A stretch of 64,000 bases of DNA from Selaginella tamariscina (taxonomy: Eukaryota > Streptophyta > Lycopodiopsida > Selaginellales > Selaginellaceae), in NCBI GenBank assembly GCA_003024785.1, contig PUQB01000359.1, positions 99,858 through 163,857 of the forward strand, in the 5' to 3' direction. Below the pieces are notes generated by a model. It ran no database searches, had not been told where the DNA came from, and saw only the letters and a list, made by a program, of their open reading frames with translations. Positions 35,787 to 48,082 of the stretch are shown here, one piece after another (within the stretch, counting starts at the first letter, position 1; each line of letters begins with the position of its first letter). Made by a program: the position numbers and the translations under genes.

Positions 35787-37996
35787 GTAAGCTACCCTGA
35801 AGACGTACCCCTGTCTATGGAAGTTAGGGCGGGGGTTGTGCCTTAACAACACAAGCTAGAGCTTGCATCGGGAGAAGAGTAACAAGCTCAATCATGAACC
35901 TAGGAACCCTCACTCCTATTATACTACTTTATTTATGTGACAGAGCCCCCCCCCCCCCTCCCGTGTTTTCCTATTTACATAAGTGGGCTGGCATATAATC
36001 TCATTCCCAAAGGGAATATACTTGGTGAGTTATCCATTGACCCTAAACCCTAACTATCAACCTAGGGGTATTTCTAAACATATTGACATGCCAAACTCAC
36101 CGAACTAGCCATTAACCCAACTGAGACACAAAAATTTGAGTAAGAGTTTTTTATATGGAATACTAGCTTCGCATAGAGTTTCTTGCAAATACCTAATGAC
36201 ACCTGGCCAGACCATCACTAGATATCCAAGTGCACTAAGTGGGCCTGTTCTTCTATACCTAGTGCTTATCAACATAATACAGTAGGTAACAACAATCAAC
36301 ATCCAAGTAAAAGGGGAGTCATAGTAAAAACTGTGACACTCCCGCCTTTGAAAATGCCAACGTCCTCGTTGACATCCAACTCCAAGACTAAATAATGTTA
36401 GAGAAAACTAACCAAAACTAACATATCACTCTAATGGGAGTTAGCCAAAAGTTCACATAATTTTCATTACCCCCCTTGCATTATGCAAAGCCAAGTACTT
36501 TAGAACCGTCGTTCACTGAGTCATAAATCATCAGCTGCTGGAGCACCCACCTGCGACATGAAGTCACCTAGAGACCTTTTGCACGTTTGCAAAGTGTGTC
36601 ACTTAACGCACACAACACAATGGTTAATTTCTTTATTAACTAGAATCTATATTGGAGGCGTCTAGTTAATGTTGCTGCCGGCCCTTGGTTAAACAAGAAA
36701 TAAAGGCTTGCTTTATTCCTTAATATCAATGTTGTTGATGACCCTGGTGTCTAGCACACAACAAAGCACTTTGACGTCCATCTTAAGTGCTTAACCAATC
36801 GCCTTCTCGTTTCTTTGATTTCCCAATGGTTTCACATTTCTATATGTTACGATATTATAGCTTACATTTTTGCATCCTTGGGTTTCTCATTATCCTTTTT
36901 CATAAGGGTCTGCTATTATACTATCCCCTTTAGTATATAGTTATGCCAAACTAGTATGAGACTTTATCGGAATCAAGCTCTTTTTGATACTAAAGTAGTA
37001 TTCCGAAACCCTATTCTTGTAGACATGTCAATTTGGCTAGGGGCGATCATAAAGCGCATAGTTGTCACATGTGTGCAACAAGGTCATGCCAACCTGCCAA
37101 ATGCCATCCACTTGGTGTGTCATTAACATAATTTATTCTCGATAGGAATCCAAATTTAGTCAAATTTACAAACCAAGTGTGATAGCTCTACCATTTGTCT
37201 TTCATAACCAACTTTGTATCTTTCATATCACCGACCAGTTTAAGGACCAGATAAGCTAACATACTTTTTTACAAACCAATGTGGAAACCAAGAAATTCAA
37301 CCCATCTTTAGTGCATCAATCGATAACCTTTAGTAACATGTCTCTTAATTGTCATCTCATTGTACTCATTCCCCAAAGAGCACATCATACTAGATGCCGT
37401 TCAATATTTCTTAACTCTTTATCTCACTAAGTTCAAAAATACTAAATTTCAAAACTTAAGTTTTCGAATAAGAGCTCCCTGAACTTAGAATACTGCACGC
37501 CGCTGTAACATTATATATATTTTCAACTCTCAAAACTGATTAAAATAAATGTTCCCCAACATTATACCGAAGTATAGCATTTTCACTAAGTCAAACAATT
37601 AGTGTTTCTAACAGCAAGTTCAACCTAATCTTTAATCCATAAACAGTTGCAATTTCGATATTAATACTCTTGAATGGATATTGATCATCTTAACGTTCAA
37701 TCCTAAGTTTACCAACTAGTTGTTATACTAACGGATATAACCTTATAATTATATCAATTTTGAAATGCTACAACTATAATATAAATATGGTCTTAGTTTA
37801 CATGAACTGAATTTCAGTTTTGAGATAGAAATAATATTGTTACGACAGTATTCCAAGGAATTGTTTAGAGACTAAGGGGAATCTGAATTAATGTCTGGTT
37901 CATCTAACTGATTTAGTAAGATATCAAATTCCACATAAATGTTATTATAACACTAAAGTGTCATATTAACTTCATGTTTTAGTCATATCTCATAAT
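35787..37996 (-). mobile_element. Partial LARD element D
   Basis: Same family and orientation as B. A partial LTR (35787-36336, ending AAAACTGTGACA), then the polypurine tract and internal region up to 37996, where the Ty3 element begins. It starts in mid-LTR exactly where element A ends, as expected if A had landed in its LTR. It is more diverged from B than B's two LTRs are from each other, and it does not resume after the Ty3 element within the visible sequence. Confidence 0.75.
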
Positions 37997-38590
37997 TGTT
38001 AGGGAGCATAGTTAGACATTAGTAGAATTTCTTGTTATTTCATGAGCAATATAATGGGAAAAATATCAAAAACAATATATATTGTGGAAAACCGAGAGTG
38101 GAAGGATATATGGAGTACGAGTTACTAACGCAATACGGGTCATCACCGCAATACGATAGCAGGAGTACGGCATTTATGGATAAGGATAAGAAGGAGTTAC
38201 AGTAACTGAATGGATAAGGCTAGGAGGCAGTTGTGATAACTGCTAGTACGGGACCTAGAGTACGGTATAAATAGACCAGATTAGGACTAGAAGGGATCCC
38301 GAGTATACTGTTATTTTGTACCATGTACCGTGCACGGACATAATATAAGTTTCCTTTCTCTCTCAATACGTCTATCTTACTTGTATTTCTGTGATGTAGT
38401 ATACTGTTTCTTATTTCCAGTACTGGACGGGATCCATAGTACTGCTACCTGCTATACACCTTGCCATCCTTACCCTTTTCCTGACTTTCTGATGTCTGAT
38501 TACGTCTTTATCTTATTCGGTAGACCCTTAGTACGGGTTTATCGACGGCAATCCTACCTATGTACGGAGGGTAGGATTTACGGGTTAACA
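37997..38590 (+). repeat. 5' LTR of the Ty3 element
   Basis: 594 bp starting TGTTAGGGAGC and ending GGGTTAACA (inverted ends TGTTA and TAACA). A TATA box TATAAATA lies at 38266-38273. The end is set by the PBS-like TGGCGACCACGGAGG at 38593, which begins with the TGG expected from a tRNA CCA end; the tRNA was not identified. Confidence 0.75.
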
Positions 38591-38813
38591 TATGGCGACC
38601 ACGGAGGGATGGTCGTGTTAGTAGGTGATTGATAATGTGTTTGTATAATGTAACAGGAGAGGTAGACTGATACTCAAAGGAGTTGTGACGAAAGGAAAAG
38701 ATTGAGGCTAGGCGAGAGTCTTGGATGCGATCAGTGCAGCTATGCGGAAATGGAACAAAGTGAACCGAAGACTCGTGAGAATGGACTGTGGAGTATAGTA
38801 AGTGAATGGATGA

Positions 38814-39041
38814 TTATCGACGTATTCTTGCAAACGCCAAAGATATGAAGAAATTAAGCAGAGACAGCAAAGAGAACGCGAGGAGCGGTATTTACGGCGA
38901 CAAGCAGTAATAGAGACACGGAAGAGGATTGAAGAACGTGAGGAACAGAGAAGAAAGGAACAAGTGAAGCTCGAGGACAGGAGCAACAAACGACGAAGTG
39001 CGGCGAAGTTACAGGAGAGAAGGATCGAATCAGGGGAGTGA
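38814..39041 (+). CDS. Charged coiled-coil frame before gag
   Basis: A 75-codon open frame without an ATG, closed by TGA at 39039-39041. It encodes an almost uninterrupted Arg/Glu/Gln-rich helix (QRQQREREERY and similar words), a probable coiled coil. It overlaps the start of the gag frame at 39038, so it may be the N-terminal part of gag in a shifted frame. Confidence 0.45.
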   Translation, partial: LSTYSCKRQRYEEIKQRQQREREERYLRRQAVIETRKRIEEREEQRRKEQVKLEDRSNKRRSAAKLQERRIESGE

Positions 39042-39511
39042 CGATCACGAGCCCGAATATCAACGCGAGGAAACTGGGAACTATTGTCAGAGGAATTACC
39101 GGACGAGATGGGAACATTAACAATTACGGGGAAGGTGTACCATCTACTTTTTCAGGTCTTGAGAATGAAGATACGAATCGGCATATTCAGCAGTTTGAGA
39201 AGGCGTGTATAGCCAATGAAATCAAGGATGAAGATGAGAAATTACGAATATTTCCATTTACGTTGAAGGGAGATGCTAGCGATTGGTATTACGAAAATGC
39301 TAACACAATCGATAAGTACAACGTACTACTTACAGTATTCAGGAATTATTATGTACGAAAGTATCGAAAGCGAGACCCGACAGTGCAGTTGCAGAAATAC
39401 GACAAGGACCTACTGAGGCAGTGGAAGATTACACTCGACGATTTCGGAGATTATATAACCGTTGCGAGGTCGGAGATATCAGTGATAAATTGGCAAAGAA
39501 ATGGTATATGA
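39038..39511 (+). CDS. Ty3 gag, capsid-like region
   Basis: 157 codons with the plant retrotransposon gag signature: FPFTLKGDASDWYY in the middle, preceded by FSGLENEDTNRHIQQFE and followed by FRNYYVRKY. This domain forms the virus-like particle shell. It breaks off where the frame changes. Confidence 0.8.
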   Translation: MTITSPNINARKLGTIVRGITGRDGNINNYGEGVPSTFSGLENEDTNRHIQQFEKACIANEIKDEDEKLRIFPFTLKGDASDWYYENANTIDKYNVLLTVFRNYYVRKYRKRDPTVQLQKYDKDLLRQWKITLDDFGDYITVARSEISVINWQRNGI

Positions 39512-39566
39512 ACGGACTACGAGAATTTACAGCTTCAAGTACGACTGATCAAACCGCCTGATTTAG

Positions 39567-40460
39567 TTGAAGCAATTAAAGAAGCAGAACAACTTGAAGG
39601 TGATACCCCAAGATATAGATGAGGATGAACGGGAAACAAGAAGGCAATACCGGAAGGATAGCGAAATACGATCAAGAACTAAAGCAATATTTTGTACAAC
39701 ATGCAAAAATGAAGGGCATAATGCTTCTGAATGTAAGATACCCAAGTGTCAGATGTGTGGAGGAATAGGTCATGAAGCGAGACAATGTCGGAACATGGGA
39801 CGTACTGACAATTTTCCACCACCACCTAGATGGAACAACAATCGGAATGCTAACTCATACGATTATCCACACCACGAAATGCTAATTCATACGACTATCC
39901 ACAAAGATCGTATAATGGGGAACGCAGAAATGGAAATGGAAGGAGATTTCCCCGTGAATCCGGAGCATTCTACCGGCAAGTAATAATACGGAGGTACCAC
40001 GCAGAGGACAACCTTTGTTACCAGCTCCGCACAGTCAGGACCACCGTTATTACCACCAATACCACCTCCACCAGCATTACGAGGACAGAATCCTAATGTG
40101 ACATGTTTTAGATGTGGAGAAAAAGGACACTATTCTACTGAATGTAATCGACTTAACAATATTCGCTGTTACACATGTGGGAGATGGGACATTATTCACC
40201 AGAATGTCCACAACGTGAATTTAACACCGGAACATCATCCACTGAACCAGCGACACGGAGAATTGAAGTTCAACAAGAGAATGACTTACCAGATGACCAT
40301 CGAACAAAATTACGAGTGCAAATGGGAGCAAGATGCAGAACTACCCTCAACTGAGACGTATGCGGTAACACGAGCCAAGCGAGTACGATGGAGCCAAGCA
40401 AAGAGAACCAATACGCAAGAATTGGGAGAAAGAAAAGGCTACAGTACAACGAGTAACTGA
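39567..40460 (+). CDS. Ty3 gag, nucleocapsid region with CCHC zinc knuckles
   Basis: Two frames (39567-39983 and 40098-40460) together hold zinc knuckles of the C-x2-C-x4-H-x4-C type: CTTCKNEGHNASEC, CQMCGGIGHEARQC and CFRCGEKGHYSTEC, plus a broken fourth starting CYTCGRWD. They bind RNA during particle assembly. The break between the frames lies near 39985-40090. Confidence 0.85.
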
Positions 40461-40779
40461 TCAAATTCAGAAAATGCAACAAGGGGAAAATCAAGACTCG
40501 ATGACTAATGAAATGAGCACGCATTCACAGCAATCACATCAACGTACCACTTGGAGATCGTATTGTTGCTGTGATTCTGCAACAACCTGTACAGTTAACT
40601 ATAAGGAGTTACTGACATTAGCACCATTTTTACGAACACAGATAACAAATGCTTTGGACGTAGTAATATTCAAGGCGATACAAGTCAGGTAGGAGTGAAT
40701 ACCACGGAAGTTCTTACAGATGAGAAGGACTGGGATGAGGAGGTGCCAATGATTACGGCTAATTGGTAAAAACAATATT

Positions 40780-41034
40780 CAGAATATACCTATTGATGGA
40801 GGTTCAGGAGTGAACATAATTGAAGAACAGATTTGCAAACAATTGGGACTTGGGCCTATTGAAAATGCGCCTTTCTTGGTACGGATGGCTGATCAGAGGA
40901 AAGTAAGACCCATTGGTATAATCAGATCTGTGTGTATGGAAATTGCAGGAATCAAGTTTAAGGTATCTTTAGTCGTATTACGTATCGAGCAGACTAGTAA
41001 ACCATACCAAATATTGTTGGAAGACCATGGTTAA
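40780..41034 (+). CDS. Ty3 aspartic protease
   Basis: The region carries the active-site word IDGGSGVN (D-G-G/S type) at about 40794-40818, followed by the beta-strand words MADQRKVRPIGII and FKVSLVVL. It processes the Gag-Pol precursor. A stop follows at 41032-41034. Confidence 0.75.
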   Translation, partial: QNIPIDGGSGVNIIEEQICKQLGLGPIENAPFLVRMADQRKVRPIGIIRSVCMEIAGIKFKVSLVVLRIEQTSKPYQILLEDHG

Positions 41035-41295
41035 GGATGCAAAAGTACGACATAATTGGGAGCACGACGAAATGGTACTCTATAAGAGTGGACAAGAAGC
41101 GGTTGTTCGAACGCAGCAGAAGAAGCCAATAGGACGACCGACTGACCATTGCAAATGGAGGATTTCGACTGGCATTACGGCTTGAACAGGAAGAAGAAAA
41201 ACTCCTATTCGAAAGTAATCCAGACCTCATAGAGATAGCACAAGCGGATTTATACCAGATGACGCCGGAAGAAGAAAACATGAGAAAGACAACTA

Positions 41296-42450
41296 GTGAT
41301 CAACAACACAACATATGATACTCTTGGACTAACGGATAAGTTTAAACAACCTTGCAGCAACAGTTACAATTCGAGACGGAGAATGAACAAAGATACGTAC
41401 TCAACAAAAACTGGAATTACTACGAATGAGAAGACTGAAGAAGTTGAAATTAAAACAAGTGAATATGGACCACGAAAAGTACGAATAGCAGTTGATCTCG
41501 AGCCGGAATACCGAAGACAGTTGATAGCAGTACTACGTCAAAATGCAGATGTTTTTGCATGGAGCTACGAGGATCTTAAGGGAGTTCCACCTACGATTTG
41601 TACTCATAAGATAGAATTATTACCACATGCAGTTCCGAGGAAACAGCAAGCATACCGAATGAATCCAACATTTTTAGCGAAAGTGAGAGAAGAAGTGGAC
41701 AAGTTATTACAGGCCGGATTCATATATCCAATTGAAAACCCGCAATGGTTATCACCAATAGTCGTAGTCCCAAAGAAGAATGGCAAATTACGTATCTGCT
41801 CAATTATAAGAAGTTGAATGATGTAACGAAGCGGGATACGTACCCAATACCATTCACCGAAGAATTGTTGGATACAGTAGCAGGACATGAAATGTACTCT
41901 TTTCTGGACGGATTTTCAGGATACAACCAAGTTCAAGTAGATCCTGAGGATCAACCGAAAACGGCATTCATTCAGTCCTTGGGGTACATATGCGTATGCG
42001 TTATGCCTTTTGGGCTATGTAATGCACCATTTACCTTTCAACGTTTGGTTAGCGAAACATTCCGGGATTATTTGACCACGTTTATGAAAGTTTTCTTGGA
42101 TGATTTCAGTATTTATGGAGCACAAGATATACACTGGACTGTTTAACGAAGTGTTTTGGGAAATGCCGATTGAACAATATAGCTCTTAATCCGGAGAAGT
42201 GCGTGTTTTCCGTGAGATCAGGGATTTTGCTTGGGCACATTATATGCAAGGACGGAATAATGGTGGATCAAGATAAAATCAAAGTCATACAAACAATGCA
42301 ACCACCTAAAGACGTAAGTGGAGTACGACGGCTTTTAGGGAAGATGGGATATCATCGAAGATTTATCAAAAATTATGCAGCAATAGCGAAGCCATTAACT
42401 ATGCTTTTGAGGAAAACAACCATTCAAATGGGATGCGCAATGCGAACAGA
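41296..42450 (+). CDS. Ty3 reverse transcriptase (frameshifted)
   Basis: Carried in overlapping frames 41296-41817, 41745-42146 and 42170-42450. Motifs in order: FAWSYEDLKGVPP, RMNPTFLAKVREEVDKLL, WLSPIVVVPKKNGKLRIC, YPIP, SFLDGFSGYNQ, PFGLCNAPFTFQR and the catalytic box with FLDD (usual YxDD or FxDD). The thumb region with GHI and RRLLGKMGYHRRFI follows. The breaks lie near 41800 and 42140. Confidence 0.9.
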
Positions 42451-43008
42451 GTTTCAATACACTAAAGCAGGCATTAATGAAGGCTCCTATTTTAGCGAGT
42501 CCAAATTGGCAACAGGAGTTTCATGTACAAGTGGACGCATCGTCATACGCTATCGGATGCATATTAACGCAAACCCAGGAAGACGGGAAAGATCGACCAT
42601 TATATTACGCAAGTCGCGGTTAGCACCTGCAGAAGAAAATTACACGACTACGGAAAAGAGGCACTAGGAATGGTTTATGCAGCAAAGAAATTTCGACATT
42701 ATTTGCTTGCAAACAAAGTCAAGTTCATTGTTGATCATCAAGCTTTGACACATTTGTTAAGCAAGACTAAGCTAGAAGGAAGATTAGTACGCTGGTTTTT
42801 ATTATTACAGGAGTTCGATTTTCAAATCATTCACAAACCAGGCAAATTACACCAACAAGCAGATTTCCTAAGTCGTATTACGAATGAAGAAGAAGGTGTT
42901 GGCGTGAATGATGAACTACCAGATGCTAACTTATTCCAGGTACAACAGGAACAACCACCAAAGCATGGAAATTACGAAGGATATCTTCAAGATATTGAAT
43001 ATTTTTAA
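42451..43008 (+). CDS. Ty3 RNase H
   Basis: The first part is out of frame (a VDASSYAIGCIL-type strand near 42531-42565), then a clean frame from 42670 to 43008 with KKFRHYLLANKVKFIVDHQAL, RWFLLLQEFDF and KPGKLHQQADFLSR. RNase H removes the RNA template during cDNA synthesis. Confidence 0.85.
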
Positions 43009-43138
43009 CTACTGGAACAGCACCGTAAGTACGCAACAACGCACACGCAAACAACTCGTATTACGATGTAAGCCATACTGCATGGTGTCAGGTATTATAT
43101 AAGAAAGGCAAAGATGAAGTTTAAGGAGGTGTGTACCA

Positions 43139-43874
43139 ATGGAGGAAGTGCAGACCGTATTACGGGAAGCTCATTCAGGAGAACATGGTGGACATTTTGC
43201 AGGAACATTAACAGCACGAAAAATATTACAGTCTGGATTATGGTGGCCCACGTTATTCAAGGATGCTATCGACTATTGTCAAAAGTGTTTGAAGTGCAAT
43301 GAACACCAACCAGCTCCACATCATCAAGTCAACCATTACATCCAACGGAACCATTAGCTCCATTTATGAAATGGGGAATGGATTTTATGGGACCAATCAA
43401 TCCTAAAAGTAGCAAGCGGAATCAATATATATTGGTACTCACGGATTATGTTACTAAATGGGCAGAGGCTATCGCATTACGGATTGCGCAACACGGGTAG
43501 CTAAGTTTATCTACGAGAATATCGTAGTACGATTTGGCGCTCCAATGGAACTTATCAGTGATCAAGGAACTCATTTCGTCAACAACGTCATCAAAGTACT
43601 TTGCAACGAATATTTGGTAAAACATTACACCTCTACTGCGTATTATCCACAAGGAAACGGACAAGCAGAGGCTACTAACAAAATACTGAAGACCGTACTA
43701 ACCAAGATAGTAAACACTAATCGTAAAAACTGGGATGAAAAACTTCCATCAGCATTATGGGCATACCGTACTACGTATAAAGTGGCAACAAAGTTTACTC
43801 CATTTCAACTTACATACGGATTGGAAGCTATTACGCCTATAGAGTATATATACCATCATTGCGGATGTCACTGA
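43139..43874 (+). CDS. Ty3 integrase (frameshifted)
   Basis: The N-terminal HHCC zinc-binding part (43139-43357) has HSGEHGGHF and CQKCLKCN. The catalytic core carries the DDE residues in WGMDFMGP (near 43375), LISDQGTHF and GQAEATNK (43458-43874), and ends in WAYRTTYK and [10 protein letters not shown] frame change separates the zinc part from the core. A C-terminal GPYIITDI-like region lies at about 44100-44130 in another frame. No chromodomain was recognised. Confidence 0.88.
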
Positions 43875-44699
43875 ATACGGCATTGGGGAAGCAGAGCAAG
43901 TTAAGCAACGACTACTACAACTGAAAAACTTGATGAAAACGGCAACAAGCAGTTTTTAATATACAAGCTATACAAACGCTATTAAGGCATGGCACGATCG
44001 ATTACGACGAGTACAACGACGACCCATATTCCGAGTCGGAGAAATGGTATGGCATTATCAAGGGAATCTTCGACCGATTGGTCATAAATTCAAGTCCAAA
44101 TGGCATGGACCATATATAATTACCGACATACGAGATAACAACACGTCACATTGATGGACGCTACAACACGGGTTATACTTAACGAATACGAATCGCATAC
44201 GGAAATATACACTAACAAGCCAGAGGAAGATCTCGACAATGACCCGGAATACGAACGGCATGATACGACGGACACAGAAATATCTGTACTAAACAGTAAC
44301 ACGGAATACGATCAAAACCGTAAGTCGGAACAAGAGGAAAAATATGTGGCCAGCTGGAGAGTCGACGTCAGCAGAATCTTCTCGAAACATCGACAGGATT
44401 ACTCACACGAGCGAAGGACAGAATCCAAGAAAGCGACAAGTCCGAGGAATGCAAAATCCAATGATGAGATATTCCTGTCAAATCTATCGAAAACCAAGGA
44501 AATTACACACAAACCAATCTGATTTCGACACGTGGACAGCTGCGCAGAAACTGACAGACCATAAATTCCGAGTATAAGTTAAGGGTACTCGCCGCCAGCA
44601 CTCATTAGGGTTTCAAAATTCTTCCTTATTTCTTCCTCCTTCCCATCTTCGAATTTTTCTTCTCTTTCTTCTTTCTTCCTTATTTCAAGGCGCATATGG

Positions 44700-45703
44700 A
44701 ATCCATGGATGAGTACACGATACGACAAGCACTTCGGCAACAGGGGTGCGGATCCAATCAACCGGTTTCAATTCCACTTACGCCAGTGCTTTATCGGATT
44801 GTTCGTCCGCACCAACACTGATTTCGGACATACGCGAATGGATCCAGAGGATGCAGCTGGAGCGATATTTCGAAACATTCGTGCAAAACGATTGGATCAA
44901 CGGTGAACACTTGGTCGATCAGGCGATCAAGGCATATCTACCACAATACAAGGCTTTACAACTACAGGGGAGCATTTGCGTTTACAAGTAAGCTCATTCG
45001 GGATGTTTTTCAATTTCCAGAACCAGATATCTCTTATGATCCGATTCCGCAAGTCAACACATATGTTCATCATTACACCGATAATATGGACAAGTTTCGG
45101 CAAAAGCAGAAGACGGCGAATGCGGCACCAACATCGATCCTCCGCGAACCGCACAAGGGACGTATTAAGGCTATTCACAACTGCTTTGCTTTCCGCAAGA
45201 CGCCAGCAGGATTCAACAAGGAGATCGGGTATGTTTATCACCAATCTGAGCAGGGACAGAGAGGATTGGGGGAACTAGTCGTAGTAGGGCTACTACGGGA
45301 GTTGAACACGCTGCACAACCCAAAAGCAAGGACAAGGAAACGACGGTATTTCCAGTGCTTCATCATATTCTCAACTCTCAACATTACGTATGCGGATTTA
45401 GCACCCACAGGTACACCGGTACTCACATCAAGGATAGGCTTTTGGTTAGGTCTAACGAATCAGTACCCGGATAATGTGTTCGACGTCCGTAATTTGGATG
45501 CGCCACTACCAACTAAGACAAAGAACGACCGTACGCAAGCGAAGAAGCAGAGGAGCCGCAGTCAAAGGACCCGAAATCGTATCCATTTTCTGGATGACGA
45601 AGGCGATGATCAAGTATTGCAAAGGAGACCATTACCACGAGGAGACCAGCGGAGGATGGAACAAAGCCTACAGCATCAACTTCTGTACCACATACGAGGG
45701 TGA
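44700..45703 (+). CDS. Extra reading region downstream of integrase, unknown function
   Basis: Not recognised. After integrase and about 0.5 kb of weakly coding DNA, a pyrimidine-rich stretch (44610-44690) precedes an ATG at 44697 (GCATATGGAATCC). The best frame is 44903-45703, with words such as DVFQFPEPDISYDPIP, VGLLRELNTL, PTGTPVLTSRIGFWLGL and a basic RSRSQRTRNR stretch near its end. Upstream and downstream frames appear to continue it after single-base shifts. The position matches the additional ORF or env-like region found in some plant Ty3 elements, but no signal peptide or membrane segment is evident, which argues against an envelope protein. Confidence 0.5.
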
Positions 45704-46049
45704 CGACCAATACTACTAGACCGCAATATGACCACAGGACCGACTTCCACACAACCCATGGAGTTGAGGATTCTGTGCACCCAACCGTAGTTCCGTCGCC
45801 ACCATCGGTGCAACATCAAAGTACGGCAGGTACATCTACTCATATCATACCACCACAGGTAGACCTCCAGCACAGCATGTACGGGAGTCAACAGTACGGC
45901 ACTCAGGACAAGAACCGGATTGGCAGAACCGACACCTGGACCATCTGCCAAGAACAACAACATTTACGATAAAGAGCAGCACCCGCAACAACCCTATTCA
46001 CCGATACAACAGATGGGCATCACGCTTCGGATCGACAGGAGCGCACAGC

Positions 46050-46500
46050 NNNNNNNNNNNNNNNNNNNNNNNNNNNNNNNNNNNNNNNNNNNNNNNNNNN
46101 NNNNNNNNNNNNNNNNNNNNNNNNNNNNNNNNNNNNNNNNNNNNNNNNNNNNNNNNNNNNNNNNNNNNNNNNNNNNNNNNNNNNNNNNNNNNNNNNNNNN
46201 NNNNNNNNNNNNNNNNNNNNNNNNNNNNNNNNNNNNNNNNNNNNNNNNNNNNNNNNNNNNNNNNNNNNNNNNNNNNNNNNNNNNNNNNNNNNNNNNNNNN
46301 NNNNNNNNNNNNNNNNNNNNNNNNNNNNNNNNNNNNNNNNNNNNNNNNNNNNNNNNNNNNNNNNNNNNNNNNNNNNNNNNNNNNNNNNNNNNNNNNNNNN
46401 NNNNNNNNNNNNNNNNNNNNNNNNNNNNNNNNNNNNNNNNNNNNNNNNNNNNNNNNNNNNNNNNNNNNNNNNNNNNNNNNNNNNNNNNNNNNNNNNNNNN
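46050..46500. other. Assembly gap (451 N)
   Basis: Unsequenced. Open frames that appear to cross it are artefacts of N translation. The missing right end of the Ty3 element should be here. Confidence 1.
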
Positions 46501-48082
46501 GAAAGAAAATAGGGCGGCACTAAAAAATAATTAAAGAAAGAGGGCTCCTAAATAAGCATTGAATGAATAAATCGAGATTATAAACGTACTATTGTGATAA
46601 TTTTCGATTGAACTTTGCTTCATCGAATGGGGAAAAGGTCGATCATTAGGTGTTATAGCCCATATAATGCCGTCTTAACATGGACAACGTTAGATTTGGT
46701 GATAAATCATTATTAAGTGGTAATGCATGCCACCACACATACATTGCTAATAAGTAATTAGTATTTGGTGTGAAACAAAATAATGAATGTATTATTAATG
46801 TTTAAACGATATTCTTGTTTAGTAGTTTATCTCTATAACTAACTTCTATGTGTCATTTAAAAATGTTTAAAAATTATTTTTAAAAGTCATAAATAAATTG
46901 AGTACCTCAATCATTAATAATGTTATTAGAAAAATTGTGAATACAAAATACCAAGTCTCATGACTAATGTATATTGTATTACATGAAATAAAGTGTGTAT
47001 TTTTAAAAAGTCGATTAACTAGTACCATAAATGAATGAAATCCGTGAAAAGTTATAAAATTCTCAAAGATAAACTTTTATAAATGTTTTATAATAAAAAG
47101 AGGTTAGAAAAACTCATTAGACAATAATAAAATGTTGACATAAGTTATAAGAACACACAAGATGTTGTAGATATAAAATTAAGACTACTATAACACATAC
47201 CTAATTAATTGATGACCTTTTGAATGTAAGAAAGTCCATTTTAAGTGTATTATCATAAATTCAATCACATAAAGATGAAAATCTCATTTTAAAACATAAA
47301 TTTAAGTATGATAATATAATAATTCATCATTAAGATGAAACATTTAATAATTATAAACAATAATAACTCAATTTAAGTTTCACTAGCTTCACCCGTATTG
47401 ATTTGTGCAATTAATCATTTTATAACAAAGGAAAAACACTTTGTATGCTTATGTTCAATTAAAAGACAATTTACCTAGTGTAAAAGTCAAGTTTTCGTTT
47501 AAAAGAGCATCGTCTTTTATATTAAAATGTCCTCGTTGGTAAATAATCCTGTATTAAAAATGTATAAAAATGTGCTTATCATATCTATTATCACTTAAAC
47601 TCAAGTAGTCATTGTTAGGGCTCCCAATCTAGAAGTATAATGTGTCTATCTTTAAATATTCCATTGGTTATTTAAAACCACAATGTATTAAATCTAACAT
47701 AATCATTGTTAATAGAGATAAAAACCTAGGCTTTTTTTTTTCTATTTATCAAGATAAAGTCTCTATGTTGTTATTAAGCATTACTAGTATTAAAATTATA
47801 GTCTTAATCTTGGTTGAAAATAATCTACATTTATATTACACCATAGTGACCGGAACAGTATTACTAATTAATCATGATTTAAAAGTAATTACTATTTAAT
47901 TAATAATATTCAATTAAAAACCATCCAAGTCAAAAAGGTTCCAATCTGTTCAAAAAAGAAAACATGATATCGACAGCTTAATTGATGTGTGCGTGTGTGT
48001 ATGTGTGCGTGTGTGTTATAACTGTATATTAAATATATTAAATACAAGGGAATTTGCCGCTAAGGGTTAGGGTTCACTGAGA
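46501..48082. other. AT-rich intergenic DNA
   Basis: AT-rich, no gene recognised. A GT-rich microsatellite (about 47990-48015) precedes the phosphatidate cytidylyltransferase gene; TAAGGGTTAGGGTTC at 48061-48075, just before the ATG, resembles a plant telo-box in the 5' leader. Confidence 0.55.

Larger units (their letters stand above)
37997..46049 (+). mobile_element. Ty3/gypsy LTR retrotransposon, frameshifted, right end lost in the gap
   Basis: A 5' LTR followed by gag, CCHC knuckles, protease, RT, RNase H and integrase in the Ty3 order (integrase after RNase H), then an extra reading region. All domains are on the plus strand, but the coding sequence changes frame repeatedly, so no intact polyprotein exists as assembled. 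The 3' LTR was not found; the element runs into the run of N. Confidence 0.9.

Noticed and set aside
45920..46534. Long frames across the run of N
   Set aside because: Artefact of translating unknown bases.
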